DNA of 64,000 bases. It comes from Galaxea fascicularis (lineage: Eukaryota > Cnidaria > Anthozoa > Scleractinia > Euphylliidae). The position numbers and the translations under genes are program-made. The stretch lies in the NCBI GenBank assembly GCA_948470475.1, contig OX419344.1, positions 19,668,225 to 19,732,224 on the forward strand. Direction: 5' to 3'. The notes below the pieces were generated by a model. The model searched no databases. It saw only the letters and a program-made list of their open reading frames with translations, and was not told the DNA's origin. Of this stretch, positions 35,598 to 46,769 are shown one piece after another; position 1 is the stretch's first letter, and each line of letters begins with the position of its first letter.

Positions 35598-35704
35598 TTA
35601 GTGACGATTTAAAACTCTCAAAATGTTGCCAAGCACCCTTAATAATTAAATAACTTCGCTCATTTCCAACCATTTGGAATTTTGTCTTTTCGGGTCGCCA
35701 ACTT

Positions 35705-35760
35705 TAGGGTGGGGGTGTGGGGGGGGGGGGGTGGGTGGGGGGGTTAGGTAGGGGATTATA
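35705..35760 (+). repeat. G-rich tract, likely G-quadruplex former
   Basis: A 13-G run with flanking GGGTGGGGG and GGGTGGGGGGG blocks occurs in otherwise AT-rich DNA. The C-rich complement may form an i-motif. It lies about 860 bp beyond the stop codon of the minus-strand GPCR at 36615. Confidence 0.65.
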
Positions 35761-36614
35761 GGGGACAGGGACTCATGGAGGTGTTGAGATTTGTTATGTG
35801 CGTAAAGAATTGATGCTGAACTCGATAGGGGTTGAGTCGTGTTGAACTTTCGAACTGATTTGAATTCCTCAGTTCCGTTATTATTTTTCCATTATATTGC
35901 CGTACTGCTGATGTTCTATGCAATGCCGGGTGCCCTTCCACTTCTGAGTACACAAAGTCTTCACCATTTGCTGCGCCATTTACAAAACAAAACCCTTAGA
36001 TTAAATGTGCCAGGATCCTCTCCAGCCTCAAACGAAGTCAGGAGACGATACTAAGTGATTATCGACAACAAGAGAGGATGAACTCTCTTGTCGACAAAGA
36101 TACTTGTTATGCAGGCGGATGGCCATCACTTCGTTGTTAAATACCGTCCTTTATGGTTCGCTTTTAAACGTGATTGTTAGCGAGTTTTGTGGAAGTTTAG
36201 TTTTCAAATGACGACTGAGTTTGAACCCTTTTTTTCCTGGCAACCTTGCCTTTCTCTGTCTACATTAGTTAACGCTGACTGCGATTCAGGAAAATCCTTT
36301 CAGTCGGCTGTTAGGAGCTGAGGGAAACTTTTAAAAAAGAACCAAGCCCAGCATTGATTATTCAGCCCCGTACATATATAAATTATTTTTTCGTAAATAT
36401 ATTTGTTTTGTCTAGTAGTCGAAACTGTCTAATCTTCGGCAATCATTTGCGAAAAAAACAAACAAATACTAAATCCTAGGCAATCATGGCAATCAAATTC
36501 TGGGAAAACAGACGAGCAAACTGAACCTGGCAAATTGAGAAATGTCATATTACAAATTAGCTGAACTAACAACATGATGCAAACTAGATGTAGTTTGCTA
36601 AACTGCCATGAAAG

Positions 36615-37631
36615 TCAATTAGTCAGAACATTATCTTTCTTTTTCTTCAGACAGTTTGTTAGTGTCTGGCGCATTTCCTTCTTGTAGGCTTCGTTCATCA
36701 TTGTGTAACATATAGGATTCAAAGCACTGTTGGAGAACACAATGATGTTACCGAATGATAAGAACTCCCAAAAATAAACGAAGGTTTTGTCGGCTGCGCC
36801 AAAGTCTAACCATAACCATAAAATGTTATTCGGCAGAACACAAGCTGCAAACAAGAATGTCACTGTTATAAGCATTCTTGATACTTTGCGCGCCTCTTCG
36901 ATGTGAATTCTTCTCATAATGTTTTTCTCTCTCGAAGCTCTTCCTTTGAGCTCGAAACCTATGGCAAAGTGGGCGCAAGAAATGATCGACAGGGGAATTA
37001 TATATTGGAGGAGGAATAAAGATAATGTGTAAGCCTTTCTCGATGTTGTGTCTTTCCAGTTTTCATCACAAGTAAGATTTGCCCGGTTTAATCGTAGCAT
37101 CGCCATGTATGGAGTCACTGGTATGAAGGAGACCGCCCAAATAACCAATATTGCCCACTTAACTCGCTCAGTTGTCAGCTGCCTTTTAAGTGGGTGCACA
37201 ACGGCCCAATATCTCGCCAGGCTTAAAGCAACCAGCGTGTAAACCGAAGCGAACAGTGTTTCAGTCTGTATGGGGTAGACGATTTTGCACATGATCGCAC
37301 CGTAAGGCCATGCATAGTCCATATATTGCACTGGGATATCAAACGGTATACAGATACATGTGAAAATGAGATCAGCAATCGCTAGGTTTAAAATGAGGTA
37401 ATTCACTACTGTCTTCATAGCTCTTCTTCTTAAAATGACGAAACATACCAAACCATTTCCAACAGTGCTGATCACGAAAATTATCGTGTGAAGAACAAGA
37501 AGTGATATTTTCCAATACTTGACAAATTCGCCCTTTCGAACGGCATCGGGAGATGTGGAGAAGGTCGCATTCTTCTCAAAATGATTTGCCGAGATCTCCC
37601 CCTGTGCGTAATTTGAGGTTTCATTGGCCAT
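36615..37631 (-). CDS. Class A GPCR, peptide-receptor-like, paralog 3
   Basis: A single-exon gene of 338 residues, the shortest of the five. Seven membrane segments are present, with N59 (1.50), D87 (2.50), C115 and C188 (disulfide), P267 (6.50) and N305-P306-x-x-Y309. Sequons occur at N3 and N21 in the N-terminus and at N185 in the second outer loop. The E/DRY motif is A139-R140-Y141 and the CWxP motif C264-V-L-P267. Where the other four have Tyr at 5.58, this one has His221, so it lacks another part of the usual activation network. The first outer loop reads VQYMDYAWPYG instead of VQE. The tail is short, basic and ends LTN with no PDZ-like end. A probable 5' UTR acceptor (GTTTCAG) lies 70 nt upstream. 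Ligand unknown. Confidence 0.94.
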   Translation of the reverse strand: MANETSNYAQGEISANHFEKNATFSTSPDAVRKGEFVKYWKISLLVLHTIIFVISTVGNGLVCFVILRRRAMKTVVNYLILNLAIADLIFTCICIPFDIPVQYMDYAWPYGAIMCKIVYPIQTETLFASVYTLVALSLARYWAVVHPLKRQLTTERVKWAILVIWAVSFIPVTPYMAMLRLNRANLTCDENWKDTTSRKAYTLSLFLLQYIIPLSIISCAHFAIGFELKGRASREKNIMRRIHIEEARKVSRMLITVTFLFAACVLPNNILWLWLDFGAADKTFVYFWEFLSFGNIIVFSNSALNPICYTMMNEAYKKEMRQTLTNCLKKKKDNVLTN

Positions 37632-37701
37632 GCTTCTTTCAGCAATCCAAGAAGACCATGAGAATCATTACAGTCGATAGACGGGCGTCGATTTTATACA
37701 C

Positions 37702-37703
37702 CT
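37702..37703 (-). other. Probable 3' splice site of a 5' UTR intron, GPCR 3
   Basis: On the minus strand AATAATGTTTCAG is followed by GTGTATAAAATCG, 70 nt before the ATG at 37631. The spacing and the T-rich run ending in TTTCAG match the sites before GPCR 1 and GPCR 5. Confidence 0.5.
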
Positions 37704-40339
37704 GAAACATTATTGATAAATCAGTTTTATTACGTATACTAAGTTAATTTTTGAATGCAAATTACAGCCGGATGTGCAAACATTGGTAGTTATAGAGCTG
37801 CGCCACATTTTAAAAAAGTAAATACCAGCTAGATGGACCAAGTCAATATTTAACAATTATTCTACGACGGACGCGCTGGATGTGAAAAGATGAATACGCG
37901 TCTCGATGGTTATGATTGTTTTATTGTCTAACCGCAGTAGAATAGCATCGTTTTATTAAAAACCCATCGACAAAGTATTGATAATCTGAAAAAAAAGTAA
38001 AAAAAACGAACATATAGAGAAAGAGAAAATTGAAGTAAGGAAACATTCGTCGATCACATGACCAAACGAATAGGCCGCTACGGGGGGAAAACGATTTGAT
38101 GTGTTGCAGCATTCGATGGCAAAGTTGTCGAAATCAATAAAACTATCGGAGAAGAACGTAGTTTCACTTTTGGAACAAAAAAATTATTACTAGTGAAGTG
38201 GTGGGATTGGTTTTGCATGATTACCAATCAATCTACCATTGCTCCTGTGATTAATTGTCGACGATATCGCCTTTTTTCGGCTTTCCGACAATTAGTTAGA
38301 AATATGTAATCTGCTTGAAAATAAAAGAGCAAATATTCGCCCTCACTGTCGGGAAATACGGAGGAGCAGGTGAAGGGGAAGGTGACGATTATAAAGCCGC
38401 AACTACACTAGCAATTTTTTGCTTGCAATGGTGATGCGATTTTTCTGGAAATTGTCGTGTCGCCGGCGCGCGGTGGTGGCTACGTGAGTGACAAAGCCTA
38501 TGATTTTGTCGCAAAAAGTTCAACTCATTGAATTTCTCACAATTTTTTTCTAGTCGTGTAACACCACCAGTCAACCTCACTTTGTGCATGTTGACAGTAC
38601 AACTCTGCTGAGTCGGGGTTTATGAACGAAGGGTTAGTGTCACGTGTTAGAAAGAAATCAAGAAGCCATTTCACGACGCATAATTTCTAGTACAAACCAC
38701 TGATCATTCACAACAGTTCAGCACCAAAATATAGAATACTACTAATACTGCAATAATATCTGAATAGCATACTAAGGCAGAGGCGCCGAGTTGGTTCTGA
38801 GTTCGGATATGCCAATGCGATTTAATGTATTGTCTTGTGATGATCCATCTGACATCTCTTGAAGCCAATGTCTTGTTAAACAGATATTTCCTTTATCATG
38901 AAATATACTCTTTAATGATCGTATGAAGCGGCTTACTATGGGAGGCCAATTAGGGCACGCACTTGCTTATGCCCATCGATTAAGTTCCGATCTCCAGACA
39001 TTAATAACTGATAACTTCATTACGACTTCCTCCTTAAGTCAGTATGCATTAATTACACTGAATTAAACTGTATAGTCCGTGAAGGCGGTGATATTGGTAT
39101 GGTCAATTCCTGTGTTGGAATAAATGTAATTTGTTCACCTAAGCACGGAACAACAAAGAGCTCAAGCGAACGAAAGATCTAGAGCTATAGAATGACATGG
39201 GAATTACAAGGAGCGTCAGTTTGCGTGACATTTGAAGGTGGGCGCCCTATTGTATTAGCCACTGGAAAATTTTAAATCACTTTCGGGTACCCCCGACTCA
39301 GACCTTTTTTTACAGGCAAACAAGACTCGGACACTTAACCTTCCCCTCCCGCCAAAAGATAGAAAATAATAGTAAAAAAGTTGACGAACAAAGCAAGGCA
39401 CCTGCAATTGTGTAAGTGAGCAGTTTAGTAAGGATTGTATTTCATCATGTACGTAATTACTGTGTAAATTTCGCCAGTTTGCATTGTGTCATAGTCAGGT
39501 TGCCAAATACGTGCTCCATGCAAAGGAACAGCCAGAGGCGATAGTTACTTGACATGTTCCGAAGTTCCCATTTGTCACGTGCACTGTTAAACCGGCTCTT
39601 CTGCATGGATCTCGGCAGTATGGTATAACATAATATGTATAAGTGACGCATTAAATGGTTTGAAACTGCGGTCAATATTGAACGGAAATGTAAAAATTCC
39701 ACCAAGAAAATGTGCCTTCGTGCCCGAGATATTATTGCAAACATACCTTTTTGCCGATCAGGTAAGAATTTATTTCTTAAGTGTTAAACTGAATTTTTTT
39801 TATTATTAATATTTTGCTTTATAGACACATATTTTTGCATGCCAGATAGATTTCGCTATACCGTTCCTAAATTTATTTATTTAAAGGCAAATGGCCTTTT
39901 GGCTTTCGGAAGAACCTATTAATGTAATTTATATCTACAACTGAAGCTCTTTGTTGAAGTACCCAAAACTACTGCCATGTCCATATTGTACACATGTTGA
40001 TATGGAACGCACGTTCACCTTCAGCATACAAAATAACGTCAAATTACGTGATGCTCAGTTAGGCTTTACTTAATCAGTGGAGCCGAGAGATGATTAAGGG
40101 TGGTTAATCACGAGCCATTATTAATCGATGCCTAAAATCAGTGGACTATTTCTTCCAGAACTGGAAATCAATATTGGCCCCGGAGACTGTTCGTTCGAAT
40201 TTGGTTTCGAGTTCATTGTGTCTTGCTTTACACCTGTTGTCTTTCTTTTCATTTTTCCTTTTTATCATTGGAAATTTATTTTAACTTATAGGTATCAAAA
40301 TGTACCCATAATTATTCTTTTCAAACTGTAATGAGGTGT

Positions 40340-40420
40340 GAGAAAAGTTACACAGGGATAACTGGCTTGTGGCAGCCAAGCGTTCATAGCGACGTTGTTT
40401 TTTGATCCTTCGATGTCGGC
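40340..40420 (+). pseudogene. 28S rRNA-derived fragment (about 80 nt)
   Basis: GAAAAGTTACACAGGGATAA, continuing as CTGGCTTGTGGCAGCCAAGC, GTTCATAGCGACGTTG and TTTTTTGATCCTTCGATGTC, matches the conserved domain V region of eukaryotic large-subunit rRNA. By my recollection it has one deletion (TTACCACAGG to TTACACAGG) and about one substitution. The similarity stops on both sides, so this is a fragment and not a functional gene. It may be the head of an rRNA-derived SINE or a stray insertion. Confidence 0.8.
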
Positions 40421-42666
40421 TTTTGGGCTAGCTCTCCATGGATCGCCACTATAGAACAATCCTTTTTCGTATTACTCTTTTTAAAACCGGTTGTTACAGC
40501 AGTGTCATCTGGTGATCCAGCTACACTTGCTTTGTAAGAGATGTGTAATCCAATCATATCCTACAAGCTAAGTCCGCCCCGAAAGATGGATGGAGGATGT
40601 ATTGGCTGTTAATCGATAAATCCACTCCATCCTTTGAAACAAGGGCGATTAGGTTTGCGCAAAGTAGTGTAATGTCACGTACTTTTACTTTAGTGCAAAT
40701 ATGGTATACTTAAGATACAAAAGATTAGTTCTTAAGGAGTTCCTTGCGAAATTCGAGAGGCTTTTACTTCATTTTTTCAAATGAAACGAGTGAGGCATGA
40801 GTTTTTTTGGTTGTATATTTGGTAATAATGGCAATTGAAGAAAGGGGTTTGATCCGGCAACTTGCTTTGGTCTGTTCAGTTTGTATGACGTTAATTGAAA
40901 CACTTGTCGAATAGCATACGAGGGTCACAGTAACCACACGTACGTTCTGGGATATATATTAGGATTTAAAAGGAAAAGCATGTGAAAAGTAGTAAAAAAA
41001 AACATGAAATAATGTAGCCAATGGAATCCCAAGCCTGTCTCTCAGTCGATACTTTTCTGATGGCGAAACTACTCTTTTTACATTTCCATTCAGTCGTATA
41101 ACTTGTGGCAAGGACTAGTTACAATGCCACTTACCTTAAATATCATCGAGGGTCGCACATATGATTAACTTTTGATGCGACGTGGGGACAAAGAAATTTA
41201 GGTTGAAAAATGAAGCTGATATCTTTACTTAAACTGATTCTGTGTGGAAATTATCCACGATTATGACACTATTTATCACGTTCTACGAGGAAGTAGATCG
41301 ATACCTTGAATTTGAATTGATAAGCTTTCCTGTCAGCTTATTGTTGATTAGTTTGTAAATGTATTTAAATTTTAATCATTGTTTCGGCGTGATCTGTAGG
41401 CAGCTGCATTCAGCCACTGTCGCCCTTGCATTAACAAAAGAGTAGTTAAAAACGTTTGAGATCAATGTATCAAACACAATATATGGGAGACCGTATGGTA
41501 ACACTTTTTACTATACATACAAATACATGTTTTTATGTTGTGAGAAAAGATCAAAATCGCTCGACTTAGTTCAACTCATCTTTGCTGTGATGGAGACAAC
41601 ATCAGAATCACGGTTCTTCTGTGTGAATTATTACATAAATAAATAATTTTAGCTGGTCGCTTCATAAGTATGGTCTATAAGAGAGCGAAGCTTCGTTTAC
41701 TCGCAACTGTAATTTAGAAAGGCCTATTTGAGATGGTTTAAATTATCATACTATTCTTAAATTTCTGCTTGGCGACGAGAGGTTGCTTATTAAGTAATTG
41801 GTTTCGTGACCTAGTTAATGTAAGCAAGAAATGATGAATACTAAAAAAGATTAGCTCAATGATTGAGCCTTTTATTAATTCAGAGAGGGACGTTTTATTG
41901 ACGTTTGTTTCGCAACATTATTCGAGTATCAGTTTCATCTACTTATTAATGCACGTTTCTCAATCTAAGTCTTAAACTAAGGCACGTAGTGCAGTTATAA
42001 CCCTCCCGGCTCACTGAAATTTATTAAAGAGAGCAGAACATATGCTAACAAGAGATAGAGTCAGAGGTATTTAAATGTCCAGACTTTGATGTAACGACGA
42101 AATAATAATAATAATTTCTAAAGCACCATTTCGGAGAGTTCAGCGGCGGTTTACAATATGGTCTGACAATTAAAATTTTTGAAAATGTTTTGAAGCTAAA
42201 AACACAAAATTAAAAGCTGTCGAAAGTAAGACTTCCTAATGCAAAATTTACAATAGAAAGTATAAGACAATGTTAATCAAGTTTTTGTGCTTTTTTGAAA
42301 AGAGAGGTTTTCAGTTTTCAGTTTTCAGTGTAGACTTATTTACTGCTTAAGATCAAGAATTCAGCCGGGAAGAACGTTCCGCAATTTCAAAAAAAAAAAA
42401 ATGGCGCTTCAAGAAGGTCTCATTGGGGTCAACCGTTAGCCATGAAACGTCAAACAAGTTTACCATTAGGCGTGGAAATTACAAAAAAAAAAATACCGTT
42501 AGACGGTGTTGAAAGGAATATTTAAAGACTCCAGAGCACTCGACACCGTTTTACCTCCTTACTTCTACTCTCCGACATTCTGACAGTGTGTGTCCGTCCC
42601 GCTAGGCTTGATAATCGATAATCGAACACATTCGAACCAAACAAACATTTGTGCGAGAGAGCTCGA

Positions 42667-42698
42667 TTGCGTTCGATTTTCGAATTAATCGAACGCAA
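42667..42698. repeat. Perfect 12-bp inverted repeat
   Basis: TTGCGTTCGATT and its reverse complement AATCGAACGCAA are separated by eight bases. Nearby, 42607-42650 has further ATCGATAATCGAAC words, suggesting a decayed repeat. Confidence 0.6.
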
Positions 42699-42948
42699 CA
42701 TAGGGGGTTACGACGTGAAATATATTGTGTTTGGTAAATTAAAATTGCGCGTACGTTGTAAGAATTATGTTGAAATTTAAGTTAGTAATGGCTGTTGTAA
42801 ATTACGATGTGGTGTTTTACTTTCATGGTATTATCGGGTTTTTTTTTTCACATCTGTCTATTGCAACGCTTTACAGGAAATAAAAAAAATAAAGAAATGA
42901 TCATAGTTAATTATGGCCATGTATTTCTATTTACACTACTTTTTTTTT

Positions 42949-42992
42949 AATAAGAACGTCTAATTTTGGGGCTGAGGTTCGACGTTCTTATT
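42949..42992. repeat. Perfect 12-bp inverted repeat, possibly a MITE end
   Basis: AATAAGAACGTC at 42949-42960 pairs with GACGTTCTTATT at 42981-42992. A third related word, CAACGTTCTTATAAAA, lies near 43257, so 42949-43275 may be one element with AAGAACGT/ACGTTCTT termini. Confidence 0.5.
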
Positions 42993-44265
42993 TTTTTTCG
43001 TGATTTGAGCCTGGAAACGTTCTTAAGGTGTTCTTAAGTTACATGGTATACACACGATGTCGCGCCAACCAACTGCTGGTAAGTTTAGCTTTACAAAAAG
43101 CATTGAACATAGAGTTTCACAAAGCGACATAAAGTCACCAGATTTTGCAGTGAAAACGCTGAAAAAGTTCATGTGTACAAAGTATACTGCTCATTTAAGA
43201 AATAAATAAGGACTGATTCTCAGTCTGGGTTCAAAATTTGGGTTAATCTCAGCCTCAACGTTCTTATAAAAAAAAATTGAAAGACTTTGGGCTGTATGTG
43301 TCATCTGAAACACATGACGTCAAAGCTAAAGACTACCTGTACAGCCTACATCATCATTTTTACGCTCAGTTGAATAACATACCCCAGGAAAATGATATCT
43401 AAATACCGCAATGAGAAAATGCCTGAAAAAAGGGCTTGTCTGACTTGTCCTTTGATCACTGTGAAAGAATCGGACAAACTTTAATCGTGAGCATAAAGCT
43501 GGTGTAAAGTATGCCGGCTTTAAAAAAAGTAAATGCAGCATAACGTTGCCTTAATTCAAATTTATACGAGCTTTACGCTAGCTTTAACTAGCAGTTAATT
43601 TTTTTTTCATTCTGTGTTCGACGCTCAACAAAATGGCCCACTTGTTTGGTATTGAACCTGAGTGTACTCAGAGTGTCTGTGTCAGTATTCATAATCCAAG
43701 GGTGATTATTGTGGCCTGCGACCAAGCATCTGATTGGGTAGAAATTCGTTGACAGGAGTCATCAGCCTTACATTAAATCGTAATTTATTAAACAAATGAA
43801 ATGAATTTCAGTTGATCAACAACTCTTGTTTCTATTCTGAGCTATGAACTTTACTGAAACGTCCAATCGCTGACCTTAGCATGACCTCACGTGCGAACTG
43901 TAGAAACTATCCAATCGGAACGATCTTCGATACTTTGATGCCTGCTTGCTAAACCTGATTGCTGTCTTTGTGCTCACACGAGATAAACTAGTGAGCTCAA
44001 TATTTTTCAGTAATATTCTTCGTTACCTCCCACCCACCTTAAGCTCTTGCTCGCTCATTGTTCTCAACAACATTAGCATTACAATTTGCCTTGGTACATG
44101 AACTGAGCTTTAGATCAGTCCAGTCTTTCTTTGAGCATTATTTGTCCATAGTTGACCACAGTTAGATTTGTTTGCATAACTTACTTTAGATTTAAAACTT
44201 GCTTTTAATTAATGAACATTTTAATTTCTTTATATATAAATATATATTTTAATGAAAAAAAGGGG

Positions 44266-44470
44266 TTCCTGACCTTCGGCAGGCTTAGTACTGTTAGTCT
44301 CTTTGGCCCAACTCCTTCCGTCTCTACCCCCTGGAGTTAGGTTATTGGAGGCCCACTCCCTCCAATCAGAGAGGAGGCCCATTACTCCCTCCTCTCTACC
44401 CAGGAGTACTCACAGTGGCCCTGAGAGAAGGCCCACTCCCTTCGCCTCATCCACTGTGTGCATCCCCCTG
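44266..44470. repeat. GC-richer block with degenerate GGCCCACTCCCT repeats
   Basis: GGCCCACTCCCT(C/T)C occurs near 44351 and 44431, with a related GGCCCATTACTCCCTCC near 44387. The block is clearly richer in C and G than its surroundings and has no open frame of note. It could be part of an interspersed element or a non-coding transcript. Confidence 0.45.
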
Positions 44471-44781
44471 GCCTAGAGGTTGTTTTGTTCTTGACACTCC
44501 AGGAGTCATGGGGCTAAAATCTATATTGAGCACTTTATTACCCACTTCCTCATTTTCAGCCACATAGAGTTGTTGTTGTCCTTACTTTAAGAGTAAGCAA
44601 GGGCAAGTCGATTAAGTTCTTTTTTAATTCATACACTGAAATTGATTCGCGTTAAGATCCCAATAACCTTACCGTCGAAGGTGATTAAAAGTGCATCTGT
44701 TTGAAGAGTCAAAAGACATATTGCGTTTTGTAAAACCGTGAAGTGTAAAACAGAGAACAGGCTTGGCTTATCGTTCCCTAA

Positions 44782-45037
44782 GGGCTGGTTCACACTTTGA
44801 CATAAGCATAAGCATAAGCATAAGCATAAGAAAAATATATGTATGAACCGGGGTTATATAAGCATAAGCATAAGCATAAGCATAAACACAAGGAATGGAA
44901 AAACTTCCATTCCTTGTGCTTATGCTTATGTTTATGCTTATGCTTATGTAACTCCGGTTCACACATGTATTTTTCTTATGCTTATGTTAATGCTTATGCT
45001 TATGCTTATGTGCTTATGCCAAAGTGTGAACCAGCCC
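44782..45037. mobile_element. 256-bp Harbinger-like MITE built on an ATAAGC array
   Basis: The element starts GGGCTGGTTCACACTTTG and ends with the reverse complement, and is flanked on both sides by TAA (44779-44781 and 45038-45040), a 3-bp target-site duplication of the kind PIF/Harbinger elements make. The interior is two arms of ATAAGC repeats (GCTTAT on the other arm) around a centre near 44905 (GGAATGGAAAAACTTCCATTCC), so the whole element folds back. The open frames through it on both strands are repeat by-products. Confidence 0.85.
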
Positions 45038-46769
45038 TAAGCGTTTTCAATTGGCACTTTAATTCGGCTGGAGAGACTAATCCATCCGCTCGTTTCCTAA
45101 AATGTTACGGCTACTGCACTGGTGTCTGTGACGAACCGACGTGCCTTCTTAAGTTCCGTGAACAATTCGGGAAACAACAATCGGCCATCGGAAATTGTCC
45201 GACTTCATCTTTTGAAAACGGCAACCCAATTTCTCATTATGATGGGACATGATGTCCAAACATGATATCCAAATAAATTTCAATACAGTTTTCAAAATTC
45301 TGTATTGAATTATGCTATGCTTATTAATGTCCTATCAAATTGGTGAAATGTCCGACCAAAAGGAAGATTTTAATAGGGCGATGACTTGTTATTTCCAGCA
45401 CTGATTAAGTCATGCGAATTGAGTCATATTAGAATTCACTTTTCTTACTACATTTGCGTGTGTATGTCGACTTATTCCCGAGTAATCTTAGAAGACGAGA
45501 GGTCGTAAACAAAACAGTGAACCGTTGTAAAAAAAATGACTTCACAATAAAATTAATAATCACAGCACTGCGGTTTTCTGTCTGATACGCCAATTATGGA
45601 TTTCCACCTTGCAGTTTGCGACATGAATAGATCTAGACCTTTCCACGATTTATTGTTTTCAACTTCTCGGCCGGATATTGCCGCAGGCCATGCAAAGGAA
45701 ATCTATTGACACTGCCGGAAAGAGCACCTTACAATTGTTAAAAACAGCCAAGGTTTGGAGTCGTATCTATTAAAATCACACAGTTATACTGAGCTTCGGA
45801 AAGTCGGGAAATCATTTCAGCCGTTTGTCTGCTGGGGGAAGCGCGGCGGAGGACAAACGTGTTCTCTGAGGGACAATTAATCTTCGTACAGTGACAATCA
45901 CCGCGTTTCGATCTTTTATCTATCAAACACCCCCTAATCGACTATCTTCTTCAAGAGGCCCATCATGTTTTCTGTCCCAAGGCTGGCCGCTTTTGTCAGA
46001 GTCGACGTTGTCCAAACTGCAAAAACAACATGCACCTGGTGACATTACTTTCTCCTGTGAACCATCTTAATTGCTCATGGTGACTTACAAAACTTCCATT
46101 TATCTTTCAGAATGTGGTCCCTGTTGTTACACTCTTCGAATAACTATTATGCTCTCGCCACTATTAATAAGTGTTTTGTAAATTTTTCAGCTGAAGAGCA
46201 GCAACAACGATCTTTTCTTTTTTGATAAAATAATGAAAAAAGAAACGATTTTAAGAAACAGCGAACTTTTTTTGTCTTTTCCTGGAAGATCTGATGAAGC
46301 AATTTAATTTGCACACTGAAAGATATTCGACCTGAGATTTCACATGTGCATAAATGTCTGGTTTGTTCAGTGTTCTGTGATACGAGCTGAAAATATGACG
46401 ACTAGCCTTAAGGCTTTGTATCCTAACACTGATCACCACGAAACTATATCACCAGTTCGTCAATAAACTAGGGCATGGGATACAGGAATACAGTTGATGT
46501 TTATACAGATTCTCCCTACATGTTGATACTGGGAATTAAGGCACAGCATAACCACGGGACAACTTTCCTCAGTGAACATGCATGACCTGCAGGTGGTGAA
46601 CTGTGCAGCTGTGCTCAGTCACTGTTCCTGTTTTGACCGAGTTGTGACAATGCATGGAATTAGTCTACTTTTCTCGAGTAATGTGTTCAAAGATAAGGGA
46701 AATCTTCATGGCGGTGTGTCACTCGTGCTTGAAAAACATCAACCTTATCGGTTTTCAGAGCTGAAATCA

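Larger units (their letters stand above)
37705..46769. other. Long intergenic stretch with repeats, no supported gene
   Basis: This holds a short 28S rRNA-like piece (40340-40420), small perfect inverted repeats at 42667-42698 and 42949-42992, a GC-rich block with repeated GGCCCACTCCCT (44266-44470), and the ATAAGC-based MITE (44782-45037). No frame longer than about 100 codons shows a known domain. Confidence 0.5.

Noticed and set aside
44768..45252. Frames with HKHKHKHK and YAYAYA strings
   Set aside because: Artefacts of the ATAAGC array in the MITE at 44782-45037.
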